From contig AJWJ01000215.1 of NCBI GenBank assembly GCA_000277445.1, positions 1-36,715 of the forward strand: a stretch of DNA of 36,715 bases, in the 5' to 3' direction. This stretch comes from Polysphondylium violaceum. Lineage: Eukaryota; Evosea; Eumycetozoa; Dictyosteliales; Dictyosteliaceae. Of this stretch, positions 9,923-19,189 are shown piece by piece (within the stretch, counting starts at the first letter, position 1; each line of letters begins with the position of its first letter). The translations under genes were made by a program, and so were the position numbers. The notes under the pieces were generated by a model, which was not told where the DNA came from, ran no database searches, and worked only from the letters and a program-made list of their open reading frames with translations.

Positions 9923-10301
9923 GTTTTACCACAGTTAACTCTACTTGTCACTAATTTTCTCATTATTACTATTACTTTTTCTGTAATGATGAATCCTCAT
10001 ACATATTTTTATATATATATTGCTTCTTTACTGTCCTAGTATAAAGAGATACAGGACCATCTAGATTTGGTTGGGCTTGTTTGAAAGCAATCTAAGGTGC
10101 ATAACTCTTCAGAATATCTTTTCTCTCTCTTTTTCCAAATCAGGTTTTTTATGAGAGGTCTTCTTTTTGATCTATCTTCAAAAATTTTCAAGCAAATTTG
10201 AATAAATTATTTTTCTAAATATCTTCATTGAAAGCCTTCAAAATCCTTGCCTTGTCCCACTTTTTTTTTAATTTTTATTCAAGGACTTTGTTTTATAAAA
10301 T
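9923..10301. other. Intergenic stretch of 379 nt
   Basis: It contains an AT repeat (about 10010-10022), a CT-rich block (about 10122-10136) and a T-run (about 10260-10268) shortly before the next ATG, probably part of that gene's promoter. I see no family relic, tRNA or other gene in it. Confidence 0.5.
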
Positions 10302-12203
10302 ATGAATAAAGATTTATATAGTGGAGTATTTAATAACAAGTACTTGTCGACAAAGATATTCAACATCATACATGAAATACAAATTGATAGATATAGTTTA
10401 AAATATGAAGATATAGTAGATGTTGGTTGGATGTTTAGACATGGCCATATAGGAGTGGCTAGAGAAAAGATTAATAGTAATAATAAACAAATACTTTATA
10501 TTGATCATATAGACTTGTTTTCAATAGTAGCCAACACAGACACAAATCTATTTATTTCTTTATATGAACAAAATAGATATACAGCAAGAGAATATCTTGT
10601 ACGCAAAAAAAACGTAATCTTTGATTCGACCAATATAAAACAACAATTAAAAAACAAACAGGTCATCAAATATCTATATGATAGAGAGTTTAAAGATGAT
10701 ATACTGGAACAATTGGTTGTTGCAAAAATGGATCCGGAGGTGATAGAATATTTATTAGAGATTGGTTGGTTTAGAGTATCCAGTGATTTAATCAAACGTG
10801 AATTCGATCCTACGATTGGCTATTATGGAACCTGCTCTCCTCCCAAAGTATTAGAATTGTTACTAAAGCATTTTAAAGGACCCATACCACTTAAAGACTC
10901 TAAAGAAATCATAAGATTAAATTTAATTTCTCCTGATATACCCACTGATCTTTCTCCATTGTTGCCATTGCTTCATCCAGATATAAGAAAAGAAATTATT
11001 GATGGGTTTGAGCAAACTGTTTTTGATAAATTGTTTCGTATACTTGACCAAAAAAATAATCGAGTAAAGAAAATCAATCATTTAAAGAGCATTATTCCAA
11101 TAGTTGTTAGGGAAACACGAGATATAATGGTTTTGGAGGCCTATGCAATGTGGTCTCAATGGACGAGAGAAGGAGGACAAGACTCATTATTTGATCTTTG
11201 GAATACAAATGTAAATCGTATAAGAGTATGTGGGGATCATATCTATTATCACACTAAACATGACCTCTCTCCACGGATCAATGAGGAGTATCTAGTTAAA
11301 GATACAAATGTGGTTGACATTGGTGATTTTTTGAAGAGATTGGCCTGTGTTCAAGTAAATCTTTCAATTTTCGAGTTTCTACACAAAAAAGGATTCCGGT
11401 CAATGATGATTACATCTGACAATTCCCCCGAGTATACTGAATTCTATTCTCAGTTAGCTAAACTTTCAAACAAAAAAGATGTTGATATGATTGTGAATCT
11501 GTCTATGCGATATTACAAATTACTTGATAGAAAAGATCTCCTCAAGGCTTGTTGTCGTTTGGGCCTTATCGACAAATTCAAATATTATTTTGAATTGATC
11601 AAAAAAGATAATGATTACCATTGGGCCGCTATAGTTCCAATTCTCTTCAAAGAGGCAGCAAACCACGGACATTATCACATGTATAGAGTGATAGAGTCAT
11701 ATGGCCAGGAAACCTCTATGGGTAGATCGGAATTTAAAGATTTATTTATACAAAACTCTTTTAAATGTTTGGAAAAAGAAGTTGATAAGATTATCAATTC
11801 AGATGGTGGTGACAGTATACTTTTTTTAGACTTTGTAGAGATAGGAATCAAATTTTCAGATTTCCTTGGAGTGAAAACATTACTCAATAAATACCTATCA
11901 ATCTATGGAGATGAAAATTTTGGCTATGATAAGTTGTTTATTCAACTGTTTGGAATGACAACTAATCTTACAATCATTGATTATCTATCAAAGCATCAAT
12001 CTCTATTTTTTATGACTACTGGTAGTATTCAAGCAAAATCATTTTTTAAAAATGTTTTGGAAAAGGCTCTGCAATTTAAAAATCTCCCATTGGTAGAGTA
12101 CCTTTTAAAATATAAATGTTTAGAGACCAATGACCTCAGTACTCTTGATTTACAATTTATTTCAAAATACTTTGATGAAAATAATAATATAATTATAAAA
12201 TAA
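10302..12203 (+). CDS. Array-family protein, 633 aa, C-terminally short form
   Basis: It starts MNKDLYSGVFNNKYLSTKIF and carries LKYEDIVDVGWMFRHGHIGVAREKI, like the subfamily of the 18036 and 31-33 kb copies. Modules follow the family order: VIKYLYDREF, LFDLWNTNVNRIRV, FEFLHKKGF, KDVDMIVNLS, IIDYLSKHQS, LVEYLLKYKC. It stops directly after the unit LDLQFISKYF, so the acidic insert, the EYIDRNQ unit, the RYxCTLNDSHY module and the basic tail (about 150 residues in siblings) are absent. No recognisable remnant of them follows the TAA. It could be a functional short form or a copy that lost its 3' end by deletion. Codon use is AT-rich. Intron-free. Confidence 0.8.
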   Translation: MNKDLYSGVFNNKYLSTKIFNIIHEIQIDRYSLKYEDIVDVGWMFRHGHIGVAREKINSNNKQILYIDHIDLFSIVANTDTNLFISLYEQNRYTAREYLVRKKNVIFDSTNIKQQLKNKQVIKYLYDREFKDDILEQLVVAKMDPEVIEYLLEIGWFRVSSDLIKREFDPTIGYYGTCSPPKVLELLLKHFKGPIPLKDSKEIIRLNLISPDIPTDLSPLLPLLHPDIRKEIIDGFEQTVFDKLFRILDQKNNRVKKINHLKSIIPIVVRETRDIMVLEAYAMWSQWTREGGQDSLFDLWNTNVNRIRVCGDHIYYHTKHDLSPRINEEYLVKDTNVVDIGDFLKRLACVQVNLSIFEFLHKKGFRSMMITSDNSPEYTEFYSQLAKLSNKKDVDMIVNLSMRYYKLLDRKDLLKACCRLGLIDKFKYYFELIKKDNDYHWAAIVPILFKEAANHGHYHMYRVIESYGQETSMGRSEFKDLFIQNSFKCLEKEVDKIINSDGGDSILFLDFVEIGIKFSDFLGVKTLLNKYLSIYGDENFGYDKLFIQLFGMTTNLTIIDYLSKHQSLFFMTTGSIQAKSFFKNVLEKALQFKNLPLVEYLLKYKCLETNDLSTLDLQFISKYFDENNNIIIK

Positions 12204-12583
12204 ATTTATTCCGACATTGTGATTTCGTCTCTAGACACCAATCGACGAGGTTTTATTTCCTCATTGAATTATTTGACTTATTTGTACAGTTTTCCATTTA
12301 CTATAAGTTTTCACAATTTGATTGTTTTGGTATCTTTTTTAGGATAGTAAATTTATTGACACAAAAATGGGGTAATCAAAAAATATATCTGGAAGAAAGG
12401 TAAAGGGAGGTTATAAAACTTTTCTTTTAAAATTTTTTTGTCATTTTTAAAAAAAAATAAGACAATTAATATATCCTTATGCATATCTTTTTTTTTTTAA
12501 AAATAATAGAAAAATACCGAGTGCGACACATAACCTAACTTGATGTATCATAATTGTAATAATATTTGCTGTTGGTTTTAACA
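12204..12583. other. Intergenic stretch of 380 nt
   Basis: It holds A- and T-runs (for example about 12448-12460 and 12488-12498) that could serve the 12584 promoter. No remnant of the missing C-terminal module of the preceding gene and no RNA gene is apparent. Confidence 0.5.
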
Positions 12584-15046
12584 ATGAACAGAGAACTGTA
12601 CACTAAAGTATTTGGTAATAAATTTTTATCAAACAAGGTTTTCGATTATGTTTATCAGATACAGAGTGGTAGATATAGTTTAAGGTATCAAGATATTGTT
12701 GATATTGGTTGGATGACGATGTATGGTCATGTGGCGCTGGCTAAAGAAAAGGTACAAAATAGTCATAGGCAACAGTTGTTTGTGAATCCCAGGGACCTGT
12801 TCTCGGTGGTGGCAAATGCAGACACAGAGTTATTTATTCGGGTGTTTGAGTTATTCAAGTATAGTGCGCTAGAGTATTACTATTTATCTGGCACTGCTGT
12901 CTTTGATGCAGATTCAGAGGTACACACAGTCCCTTTGCGCAATTTGGAGGTGATACAGTATTTGTATGACAATGGCTATATTATCCCGCTAGATGAACTA
13001 GAGATATCGATGGTGGATATCAAGGTCCTCTCTCATCTTGTCAAGATTGGGTGGTTGAGGTTCACTTCATTGGATTCTATTAGAGGTGTGATCGAGCCAT
13101 CCGAGGCAGGCAAAGAGTGTAGCAAAGAGGTAGTCGATCTCGTGTTTCAGCACTACACAACACCTATCAGTGTCAAGGATGCCAAAGAAATTATAGAGAG
13201 CAATATAGAGTCACCTGTCGAGTCGGTGTTTGAGTACCTTGTACCATTGTTTGACAAAGGGATCAAGAAACAAAAGATTGGAAAGCGGTCTTATCAAGAA
13301 GCCATTGCATTGATCCAGGCAAAGATTAAAGAGAAGAGTGCAATCAAGGCTGCCATACTGAATAAGATTCCCTTTGATATTGATGTTCCAAGCGCGTTTA
13401 TTGGCAATGTGTATGCACAGTGGTGGCCATGGGTCGAGCAAGGAGAGCAGACATTCTTTGATTTGTGGGGCGCGTATTCGTTTACTCATATCAGAGTTAC
13501 TAGTACCTCTATTTATTACCATACACGAGGTATTCCATCCCAAGGTCCAGCAGGTAATGACCAGTTTGTCGTAGAGATTGGCGAGTATCTCACAAAGCTT
13601 TGTTGCATCAATGCCAGTCTGAGGGTGATGGAGTGTCTCCATAATCGGGGATACACGCAATTGGCGATCAACTATGAGCTCGGCACCGAAGCTTTTGAAT
13701 CCTTTTACATGCAGTTGGCCAAAAAGACCAGCAAAGAAGACCGTGCTCTTGTCGTCAAGTTGTCTGGTGCCGAGTACAACTACATGATCTCTCGTGTGCA
13801 GATATTGTATGCCTGCATGGACCAGATGGCCAACTTTGAGTACTACTTTGGTGAATTTATCGATGGCTTGAAAAGGGAACCCAACGCAGTCACCAGACTC
13901 TTGAGCAAGGCAATCTACCATCCATCGATATTCAAAATGATTCAATCCCACGGCTACCAGCTATCAGACAACTATGATGAAGCCATCGATGTGTTTATAT
14001 TCCATACAATGAAGAATGTGTTGGATGACGTAGACAGAGTGTTTGAAAAGACACCTGTGGAGAAAAAAGATACTTTATGTCTACGTTTGTTGGTTGTTGC
14101 TATTAGTAGAAACGAGTATAGTGCTGTCAAGTATCTGTTAAACAAGTTAATCGTCAGTCCTCCTCTTTCTCAAGATCAATCAAGTTTCTATACATCATTG
14201 GCATCAAGTCGAAATCTTTCAATCATAGATATGATAAATAATAGCGATCTTTGTTTTGCTCGTGAGTCAAAGCGTAGTTTCTTTTTAGAGATTCTAAACC
14301 CCTCATCATATCCACAAAGAGACCAAGTAGAAGAAGAGATAGATGAGTATGAACAAGACGATCAAGATAAAGACGAGCAAGGAGATGAAAATGAAAATGA
14401 AGATGAAGATGAAGATGAAAATGAAGATGAAGAAGAAAATGAAGATGAAGATGAAGATGAAGAAGATGAGGATGAAGATTGTGGTGAATTTAATATTCCT
14501 TTAATAGACTATATGATCAAACACAAGTGTATCGATATCAATGCCCTAAGTCCAGCTCAATTGGATTCAATATCACCTTTTTTTTGTCCCAACAAGGAAA
14601 TGAAAGAGGTTATTAAATATATCCATCAACTTGCTTTTCTTGTCGATACTCGAAACTATGACAGCATTGAACCATTCATCAACACATTGACTAGTGATGA
14701 GTTGGGCAATTCATGTGGTGACCCCAACAGAGACAAATGTGAACTTAATTTACAAATGATTGACTATATCGACAGAAATCAAAGTAAATTTAAAAACCAA
14801 ATAGAATGGCAATTGGTGTTTGATACAATAGTAAAGGAAAAAGAAAACCTGTTAAATTATAAATCTCTATTGGGTGCACTCGTCAATCGATATCAATGTA
14901 CTTTGCACGACGACCATTATCGCCATCTTGTCCAAAATAAAGATGGCCTAACTTTGTTTGGACAAGTGCCCAACTCAATCCCATCAAAGAAATATAAACC
15001 ACCAAAGATCATGAAACAAACCCCTTTGAAGAAACAAAAGAAATAA
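12584..15046 (+). CDS. Array-family ankyrin-like repeat protein, 820 aa, with long Glu/Asp repeat
   Basis: The frame opens at 12566, but the ATG at 12584 gives the family start MNRELYTKVFGNKFLSNKVF. Modules: LRYQDIVDIGWM and GHVALAKEKV, VIQYLYDNGY, FFDLWGAYSFTHIRV, VMECLHNRGY, KEDRALVVKLS, SIIDMINNS, LIDYMIKHKCIDI. An almost purely acidic stretch (about residues 581-636; GAA/GAT/AAT codons, 14325-14490) sits inside the late ankyrin-like region. The C-terminal module RYQCTLHDDHYRHL...GLTLFGQVPNS is followed by the basic end PLKKQKK. The stop is only 117 nt from the next gene's ATG. Intron-free; function unknown. Confidence 0.85.
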   Translation: MNRELYTKVFGNKFLSNKVFDYVYQIQSGRYSLRYQDIVDIGWMTMYGHVALAKEKVQNSHRQQLFVNPRDLFSVVANADTELFIRVFELFKYSALEYYYLSGTAVFDADSEVHTVPLRNLEVIQYLYDNGYIIPLDELEISMVDIKVLSHLVKIGWLRFTSLDSIRGVIEPSEAGKECSKEVVDLVFQHYTTPISVKDAKEIIESNIESPVESVFEYLVPLFDKGIKKQKIGKRSYQEAIALIQAKIKEKSAIKAAILNKIPFDIDVPSAFIGNVYAQWWPWVEQGEQTFFDLWGAYSFTHIRVTSTSIYYHTRGIPSQGPAGNDQFVVEIGEYLTKLCCINASLRVMECLHNRGYTQLAINYELGTEAFESFYMQLAKKTSKEDRALVVKLSGAEYNYMISRVQILYACMDQMANFEYYFGEFIDGLKREPNAVTRLLSKAIYHPSIFKMIQSHGYQLSDNYDEAIDVFIFHTMKNVLDDVDRVFEKTPVEKKDTLCLRLLVVAISRNEYSAVKYLLNKLIVSPPLSQDQSSFYTSLASSRNLSIIDMINNSDLCFARESKRSFFLEILNPSSYPQRDQVEEEIDEYEQDDQDKDEQGDENENEDEDEDENEDEEENEDEDEDEEDEDEDCGEFNIPLIDYMIKHKCIDINALSPAQLDSISPFFCPNKEMKEVIKYIHQLAFLVDTRNYDSIEPFINTLTSDELGNSCGDPNRDKCELNLQMIDYIDRNQSKFKNQIEWQLVFDTIVKEKENLLNYKSLLGALVNRYQCTLHDDHYRHLVQNKDGLTLFGQVPNSIPSKKYKPPKIMKQTPLKKQKK
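14385..14482 (+). repeat. In-frame GAA/GAT(/AAT) microsatellite
   Basis: Imperfect trinucleotide and hexanucleotide units (GATGAA, AATGAA) encode an alternating Glu/Asp/Asn run. Its length would be expected to vary by slippage without breaking frame. Confidence 0.8.
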
Positions 15047-15070
15047 ATATTGCATCTGCAAATACCGATC

Positions 15071-15140
15071 TTTTTGGGGAGATTTTTTTTAAATTTTTTT
15101 TTTTTGATTTATTCTTTTTTTTTGGCCACCCCCCCTCGCA
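15071..15140 (+). promoter_or_regulatory. Poly(T) tract plus C-rich block before the 15164 gene
   Basis: T-runs (about 15071-15123) are followed by a C-rich block (CCACCCCCCCTCGCAC, about 15126-15141) some 22 nt before the ATG. In a 117-nt intergenic space this must hold the promoter of the downstream gene, unless transcription reads through from the 12584 gene. Confidence 0.35.
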
Positions 15141-15163
15141 CGCTTCTTGGTACAATAGCAACT

Positions 15164-17647
15164 ATGAACATAAATATTTATAGAGCAGTATTTAGTAATG
15201 TGTATTTATCCAAAAAGATATATCAAACAATCAGTGATAGACAGAAACCATACATCAGTTTAAAGTATGATGATATCTTTGATATAGGTTGGATGATAAA
15301 GAATGGTCACGTGGGGCTTGCTCGAGAAAAGATAAATAATAGTAAGTGTGATGGTTATAATAGAAATAGTAGTATAAAACAGTTATACCTCAATCCTGAA
15401 GACTTGTTTACAACTCCATCATTTCAAGACAATGATTTGTTGATCTCTTTGTTTGAAAAGTACAAGTTTCATATGGATCCTTGTGGACTTTATTGCTTGG
15501 ATGAAGAGAAAAAGGAAAAACAGTTCAAGAATAAAGTGATTTTAAAGTATCTCTATGATCATGGCTATGGCGTGGATCTACGAGAGTTGCATATCAATAG
15601 AATGGATATAGATATTGTGCGATATCTATTAGAGATTGGGTGGCTACAAACAGCACCAATCTTGGATATATTTTGCATTAGATTCGAGGAAAATGAAGTA
15701 GAGTATACCCAAGAGATGATTGATCTCGTATTTCAATACCACAAGGCAACATTATCTCCCGACCAAACAATATCTCTTCTCAGAAACACCGGGCCATCCA
15801 GGCTGAAAAGAATTCAACTGCTCTGGCCACACTTTGATCAACGTATAAAGAATGATAAAAATAACCAAAAGAGTTTTGAAGAGATACATATTCGAGCTAG
15901 AATTGAAGAGACACAAAATGATATGATAGGAAGGTATATTCCTTTGAATGGCAAAATAGAAGGGAGATTTGTGTTGCCCATCTATTGCTCGTTTGCAAGG
16001 ATCATTGAAAAAGGTGATACGTATTTTTTTGATCTTCTTACAGCTTTCTCTGATGAATTTATCATCAATGCTGATGGTGTGCAATATGATGGTACTTTTC
16101 TAGATGATTTTTTAGACGAGGCTGACGATGCTCGAGATCTATATGAAGACATTGCCTCTAATGTAGGACCATTTATTGTACGCCAATGTCACCTCGAGGC
16201 CGATATCAATATACTAGAGTTTCTCTATACCAACGGTTACACGACATTCCGGTTGGAGGAGAGTTACACCAAGCTTGGTGAAATGTTTTATTCCAAGCTC
16301 ATCAAAAAGACCAGTCAAAAGGATCGTAGTCTGATTGTCAAGCTAGCCAGCTCCGAGTACAATGAAATGATCAACAGAAATTATGTCATCCAAGCCTGCT
16401 GCAGATATGGCGATGTTGAGAGTTTCAATTACTACTTTCCTTTGTTTTTAAAACTTGGCTTCATTAGTCCCTATGTCGATCCTGGCCTGGAATATGATTT
16501 TATCCCAATTATATTTCAAAAGGTTATCGAGCACAAGCAATATCATATCTATAAAGCTTTAGAGTCTTTTGGCTATCGATTATCAGACTATGCAAATTAT
16601 TTTTGTTTGATTTTAGGATATCATAGTCTTGCAGACACATTTGACAATCAAGGTAAAAGTATTGTTGACAGAGCTATTGACGCTCAAGATCCGCACCAAA
16701 AGAGACACAATCAAAAAAAAATCATGATTAATATGATTGAAAGGAATGACTTTATTGGCATAAGGTACATGCTTGCAAACAATCTCTTTCAAATCTGCCT
16801 TTCGGTACCTTCAAAAGTCATTGAGTCCTTGTCCAAGTGCCAACATCTTGGTATCATTGAATATATCTTTAACAACAAGTCCCAGTTTTTCCCCAGCACC
16901 TTTACCGACAAGGATATAGAGAACTTTGAAATAGAACTATTTGAAGCTGCGGCCAAAGAAAATAATCTCCCCCTCACCGATTATCTAGTTTCACAAAACC
17001 ACATTAACCTCGCCACACTCACTCCCGAGCAGTATTCTTTGGTATCGTGCTTCTATGATCCAGCAGATAACAGTGTTCCCCTTTTATTTGGTAATTATAT
17101 TCAAAAGTACATTTATCTCATCGAGCACAAAAACTATGACTCGATTGCTCCATTTACGAAAACTATCCTCGACCCAACCCTAGATTTTGTTTTATTAAAC
17201 CCAGTTCAAAATATACAAAATGCCTTAGAAGCATACAAATGGGGTACAAAGAAATTTAAAACCAATCTACAACTACTCGAATACATTGACAAGAATAGAC
17301 ATAGATTTAAATCACCACCTACATCATTTCAACCATTGTTTGATGAATTAATTTACACCAAATCTAAACTGGCTGGATACATTAAACTATTTGGTGCACT
17401 TGTAAATAGATATCAATGTACACTCAATGATAGTCATTATCATTATCTCACCAAATACTATGATGGTCTCACGTTATTTAATCTAGTACCCAATTCATTA
17501 TTTGTATCTGATGGCTACCATCCACCTCCATCAGCACCCATCAATGAATCTCCTTTAAAAAAAAAAAGGTCAATAAATAAAATAAATAAACGGATAAATG
17601 CACAATATTGTGATGGCACAATGCATATGCAAATTCTGATCCTATAA
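15164..17647 (+). CDS. Array-family ankyrin-like repeat protein, 827 aa, with C-terminal extension
   Basis: The ATG at 15164 gives MNINIYRAVFSNVYLSKKIY; the frame is open from 15050, but the upstream codons lie in the T-rich leader. Modules: LKYDDIFDIGWM and GHVGLAREKI, then an Asn/Ser-rich insert (about residues 59-72), ILKYLYDHGYG, FFDLLTAFSDEFII, ILEFLYTNGY, KDRSLIVKLAS, IIEYIFNNKS, LTDYLVSQNHI, EYIDKNRHRFK, RYQCTLNDSHYHYL and GLTLFNLVPNSLFV. No acidic insert is present. After PLKKKR, where siblings end at or near PLKKQKK, the frame continues about 25 residues, apparently through an A-run (17557-17568) that has moved the frame past several nearby TAA triplets. Intron-free. Confidence 0.83.
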   Translation: MNINIYRAVFSNVYLSKKIYQTISDRQKPYISLKYDDIFDIGWMIKNGHVGLAREKINNSKCDGYNRNSSIKQLYLNPEDLFTTPSFQDNDLLISLFEKYKFHMDPCGLYCLDEEKKEKQFKNKVILKYLYDHGYGVDLRELHINRMDIDIVRYLLEIGWLQTAPILDIFCIRFEENEVEYTQEMIDLVFQYHKATLSPDQTISLLRNTGPSRLKRIQLLWPHFDQRIKNDKNNQKSFEEIHIRARIEETQNDMIGRYIPLNGKIEGRFVLPIYCSFARIIEKGDTYFFDLLTAFSDEFIINADGVQYDGTFLDDFLDEADDARDLYEDIASNVGPFIVRQCHLEADINILEFLYTNGYTTFRLEESYTKLGEMFYSKLIKKTSQKDRSLIVKLASSEYNEMINRNYVIQACCRYGDVESFNYYFPLFLKLGFISPYVDPGLEYDFIPIIFQKVIEHKQYHIYKALESFGYRLSDYANYFCLILGYHSLADTFDNQGKSIVDRAIDAQDPHQKRHNQKKIMINMIERNDFIGIRYMLANNLFQICLSVPSKVIESLSKCQHLGIIEYIFNNKSQFFPSTFTDKDIENFEIELFEAAAKENNLPLTDYLVSQNHINLATLTPEQYSLVSCFYDPADNSVPLLFGNYIQKYIYLIEHKNYDSIAPFTKTILDPTLDFVLLNPVQNIQNALEAYKWGTKKFKTNLQLLEYIDKNRHRFKSPPTSFQPLFDELIYTKSKLAGYIKLFGALVNRYQCTLNDSHYHYLTKYYDGLTLFNLVPNSLFVSDGYHPPPSAPINESPLKKKRSINKINKRINAQYCDGTMHMQILIL

Positions 17648-18035
17648 TATAGAACAGTATTAGTATCCCTATTATGACGTAAGATATAGCCTAGAATCTC
17701 GAGATACAGTTTACCAAATATGCAGATACTGCATTAATCAATTTTCCAAAGACCTCTCAAACTCAATTTTTTATCATGAAATGGTGATTTTTAAACACCC
17801 TCTGTTATCTTTTCTTGGAGATTATTTTTTTAAATTCAAACCCGAGAAAAGAAATGTAAATTTTTTTTAATTTATTGAAATAATGGGGATTGCCCAATTT
17901 TTTTTTATTTACAAATCATTTGTGATGAAGGCCTTACAACCAGACGAAGAGTAGTTGTGTGTATAGATAGATAATAGTTAATATAGTTAATTTAATCATA
18001 TCCACCTCAACACTTTATTCACACAGACAGATATT
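17648..18035. other. Intergenic stretch of 388 nt
   Basis: It is A/T-rich with T-runs at about 17825-17832, 17862-17869 and 17899-17907. No family relic or RNA gene was seen. The last 20 nt before the 18036 ATG (ACAGACAGATATT) resemble the sequence before the ATG of the - strand copy at 32938, so the two promoters look related. Confidence 0.45.
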
Positions 18036-19088
18036 ATGAACAAACAATACTACACAACAGTATTAAATAACAAATATTTATCTTCCAAGATATTCAACAT
18101 TATCCATGAGATACAAAAAGATAGATATAGTTTAAAGTATGATGATATCGTGGATATTGGCTGGATGTTTAGACATGGCCATATAGGGTTGGCTAGAGAA
18201 AAGATAAAAAACAATAATAGTAATAATACAGATAGACAGCAGTTATACATTGATCCAAAAGATCTATTTACAATAGTAGCCAACACAGACACAGAGTTGT
18301 TTATTCATTTATTTGAACAACACAAACATTCAGCAGTTCAGTATTATGAACCTTTTTTTTACATGAGTAATCATATAAAGAATGTAGAGGTTGTCAAATA
18401 CTTGTATGAACACGGCTTTGCAAGAGATGTGTCAAAGAGTTTTAATCTTGCAGAGATAGACTATAAGGTGCTCAAGTATTATCTTGAAAATGGATGGTTG
18501 AAACCTACTTTATACATGATTACTTCATATGCCTGGGAGCTACACAACAGATCAAAGTCTGCTAGAACAGATCTAAAAGAGATTATAGCATTGATGATCA
18601 AGAATCTTGACAAAAATGAAAAGGTTCTTCCAGGTTCCAATCACATAATTTCGTTGCTTTTGTCGTGTCCCGTGCCTGGTTTGATTGAAACTTTGACGCC
18701 CTACTTTGCTCCAATGTTAAACTGTATTTCTTTTAATGTCAGGTATTCGTATCAACAAGCACTCGATACAATCAAAGAGAGAGAAGACTTTTTAGTCAAT
18801 GCCAACGTCGATACCAAATCACATGCTTCCCAAACTATTTATCATTTTAAAGCCAAGATGGCCAAACTCCATCTACTGCCTCTGATCCTATTGATAGGCA
18901 AGCGAGGCGATGAATTCTTTACAGCATGGAATGCTCTGTCTGGTCGTATCAGAGTGATCAACAATCGTATCTATTATCACACTCAGAAGAACTTTGCAAA
19001 AAAGATGAAGGATCACAAGGTCGTCTCGAGTAGAGATGTGAAAGATATCACCACATACATTTCATCGATTGCTATGATAGAGCTTTGA
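18036..19088 (+). pseudogene. Array-family gene, 5' half only, cut at an inversion junction
   Basis: It starts MNKQYYTTVLNNKYLSSKIF and is close to the - strand copy starting at 32938 (shared DIVDIGWMFRHGHIGLAREKI, LYIDPKDLFTIVANTDTELF, and most residues to RIRVINNRIYYHTQKNFAKKMKD). Homology ends at about 19072 within the codons for IAAING. The next bases (19073 onward) encode only MIEL and a stop, and they match the opposite strand of another family member. The 350-residue product contains the N-terminal module and the first repeats but no C-terminal half. It may still be transcribed and translated, but it is not a full family protein. Confidence 0.8.
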
Positions 19089-19090
19089 TA
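19066..19090. other. Left junction of the proposed inversion
   Basis: Up to about 19072 the sequence follows a + strand family gene (cgattgct). From 19073 it is the reverse complement of the segment found at 35550-35585 of the last gene (gattattagatatcaa...tctatcat). The switch is abrupt. Confidence 0.7.
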
Positions 19091-19165
19091 TCTAATAATC
19101 TTATATTATCAATGGCACTTAGTTTCTAGCATAACCATTTTGAAACATGTAAATATCTATAATCA
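19073..19165 (-). pseudogene. Short relic of an array-family gene (about 90 nt)
   Basis: Read on the - strand it matches the segment of the 35161 gene encoding KYLFENGYARDLSN...LLDIK (about 35505-35580), with scattered changes. Its continuation is found not here but at 34381-34425, on the other side of the inversion. The other end merges into unrelated A/T sequence before 19190. Confidence 0.65.
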
Positions 19166-19189
19166 AAAAGTTACAAATATTGAGGCAAT

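Noticed and set aside
13211-13951. Long open frame on the - strand (246 codons)
   Set aside because: It is the shadow of the 12584 gene: its codons are the antisense of well-conserved family modules, and it resembles no known protein.
15050-15163. N-terminal hydrophobic extension of the 15164 gene that looks like a signal peptide
   Set aside because: The hydrophobic residues are Phe and Leu codons read from a poly(T) leader. All siblings start at the equivalent of the ATG at 15164.
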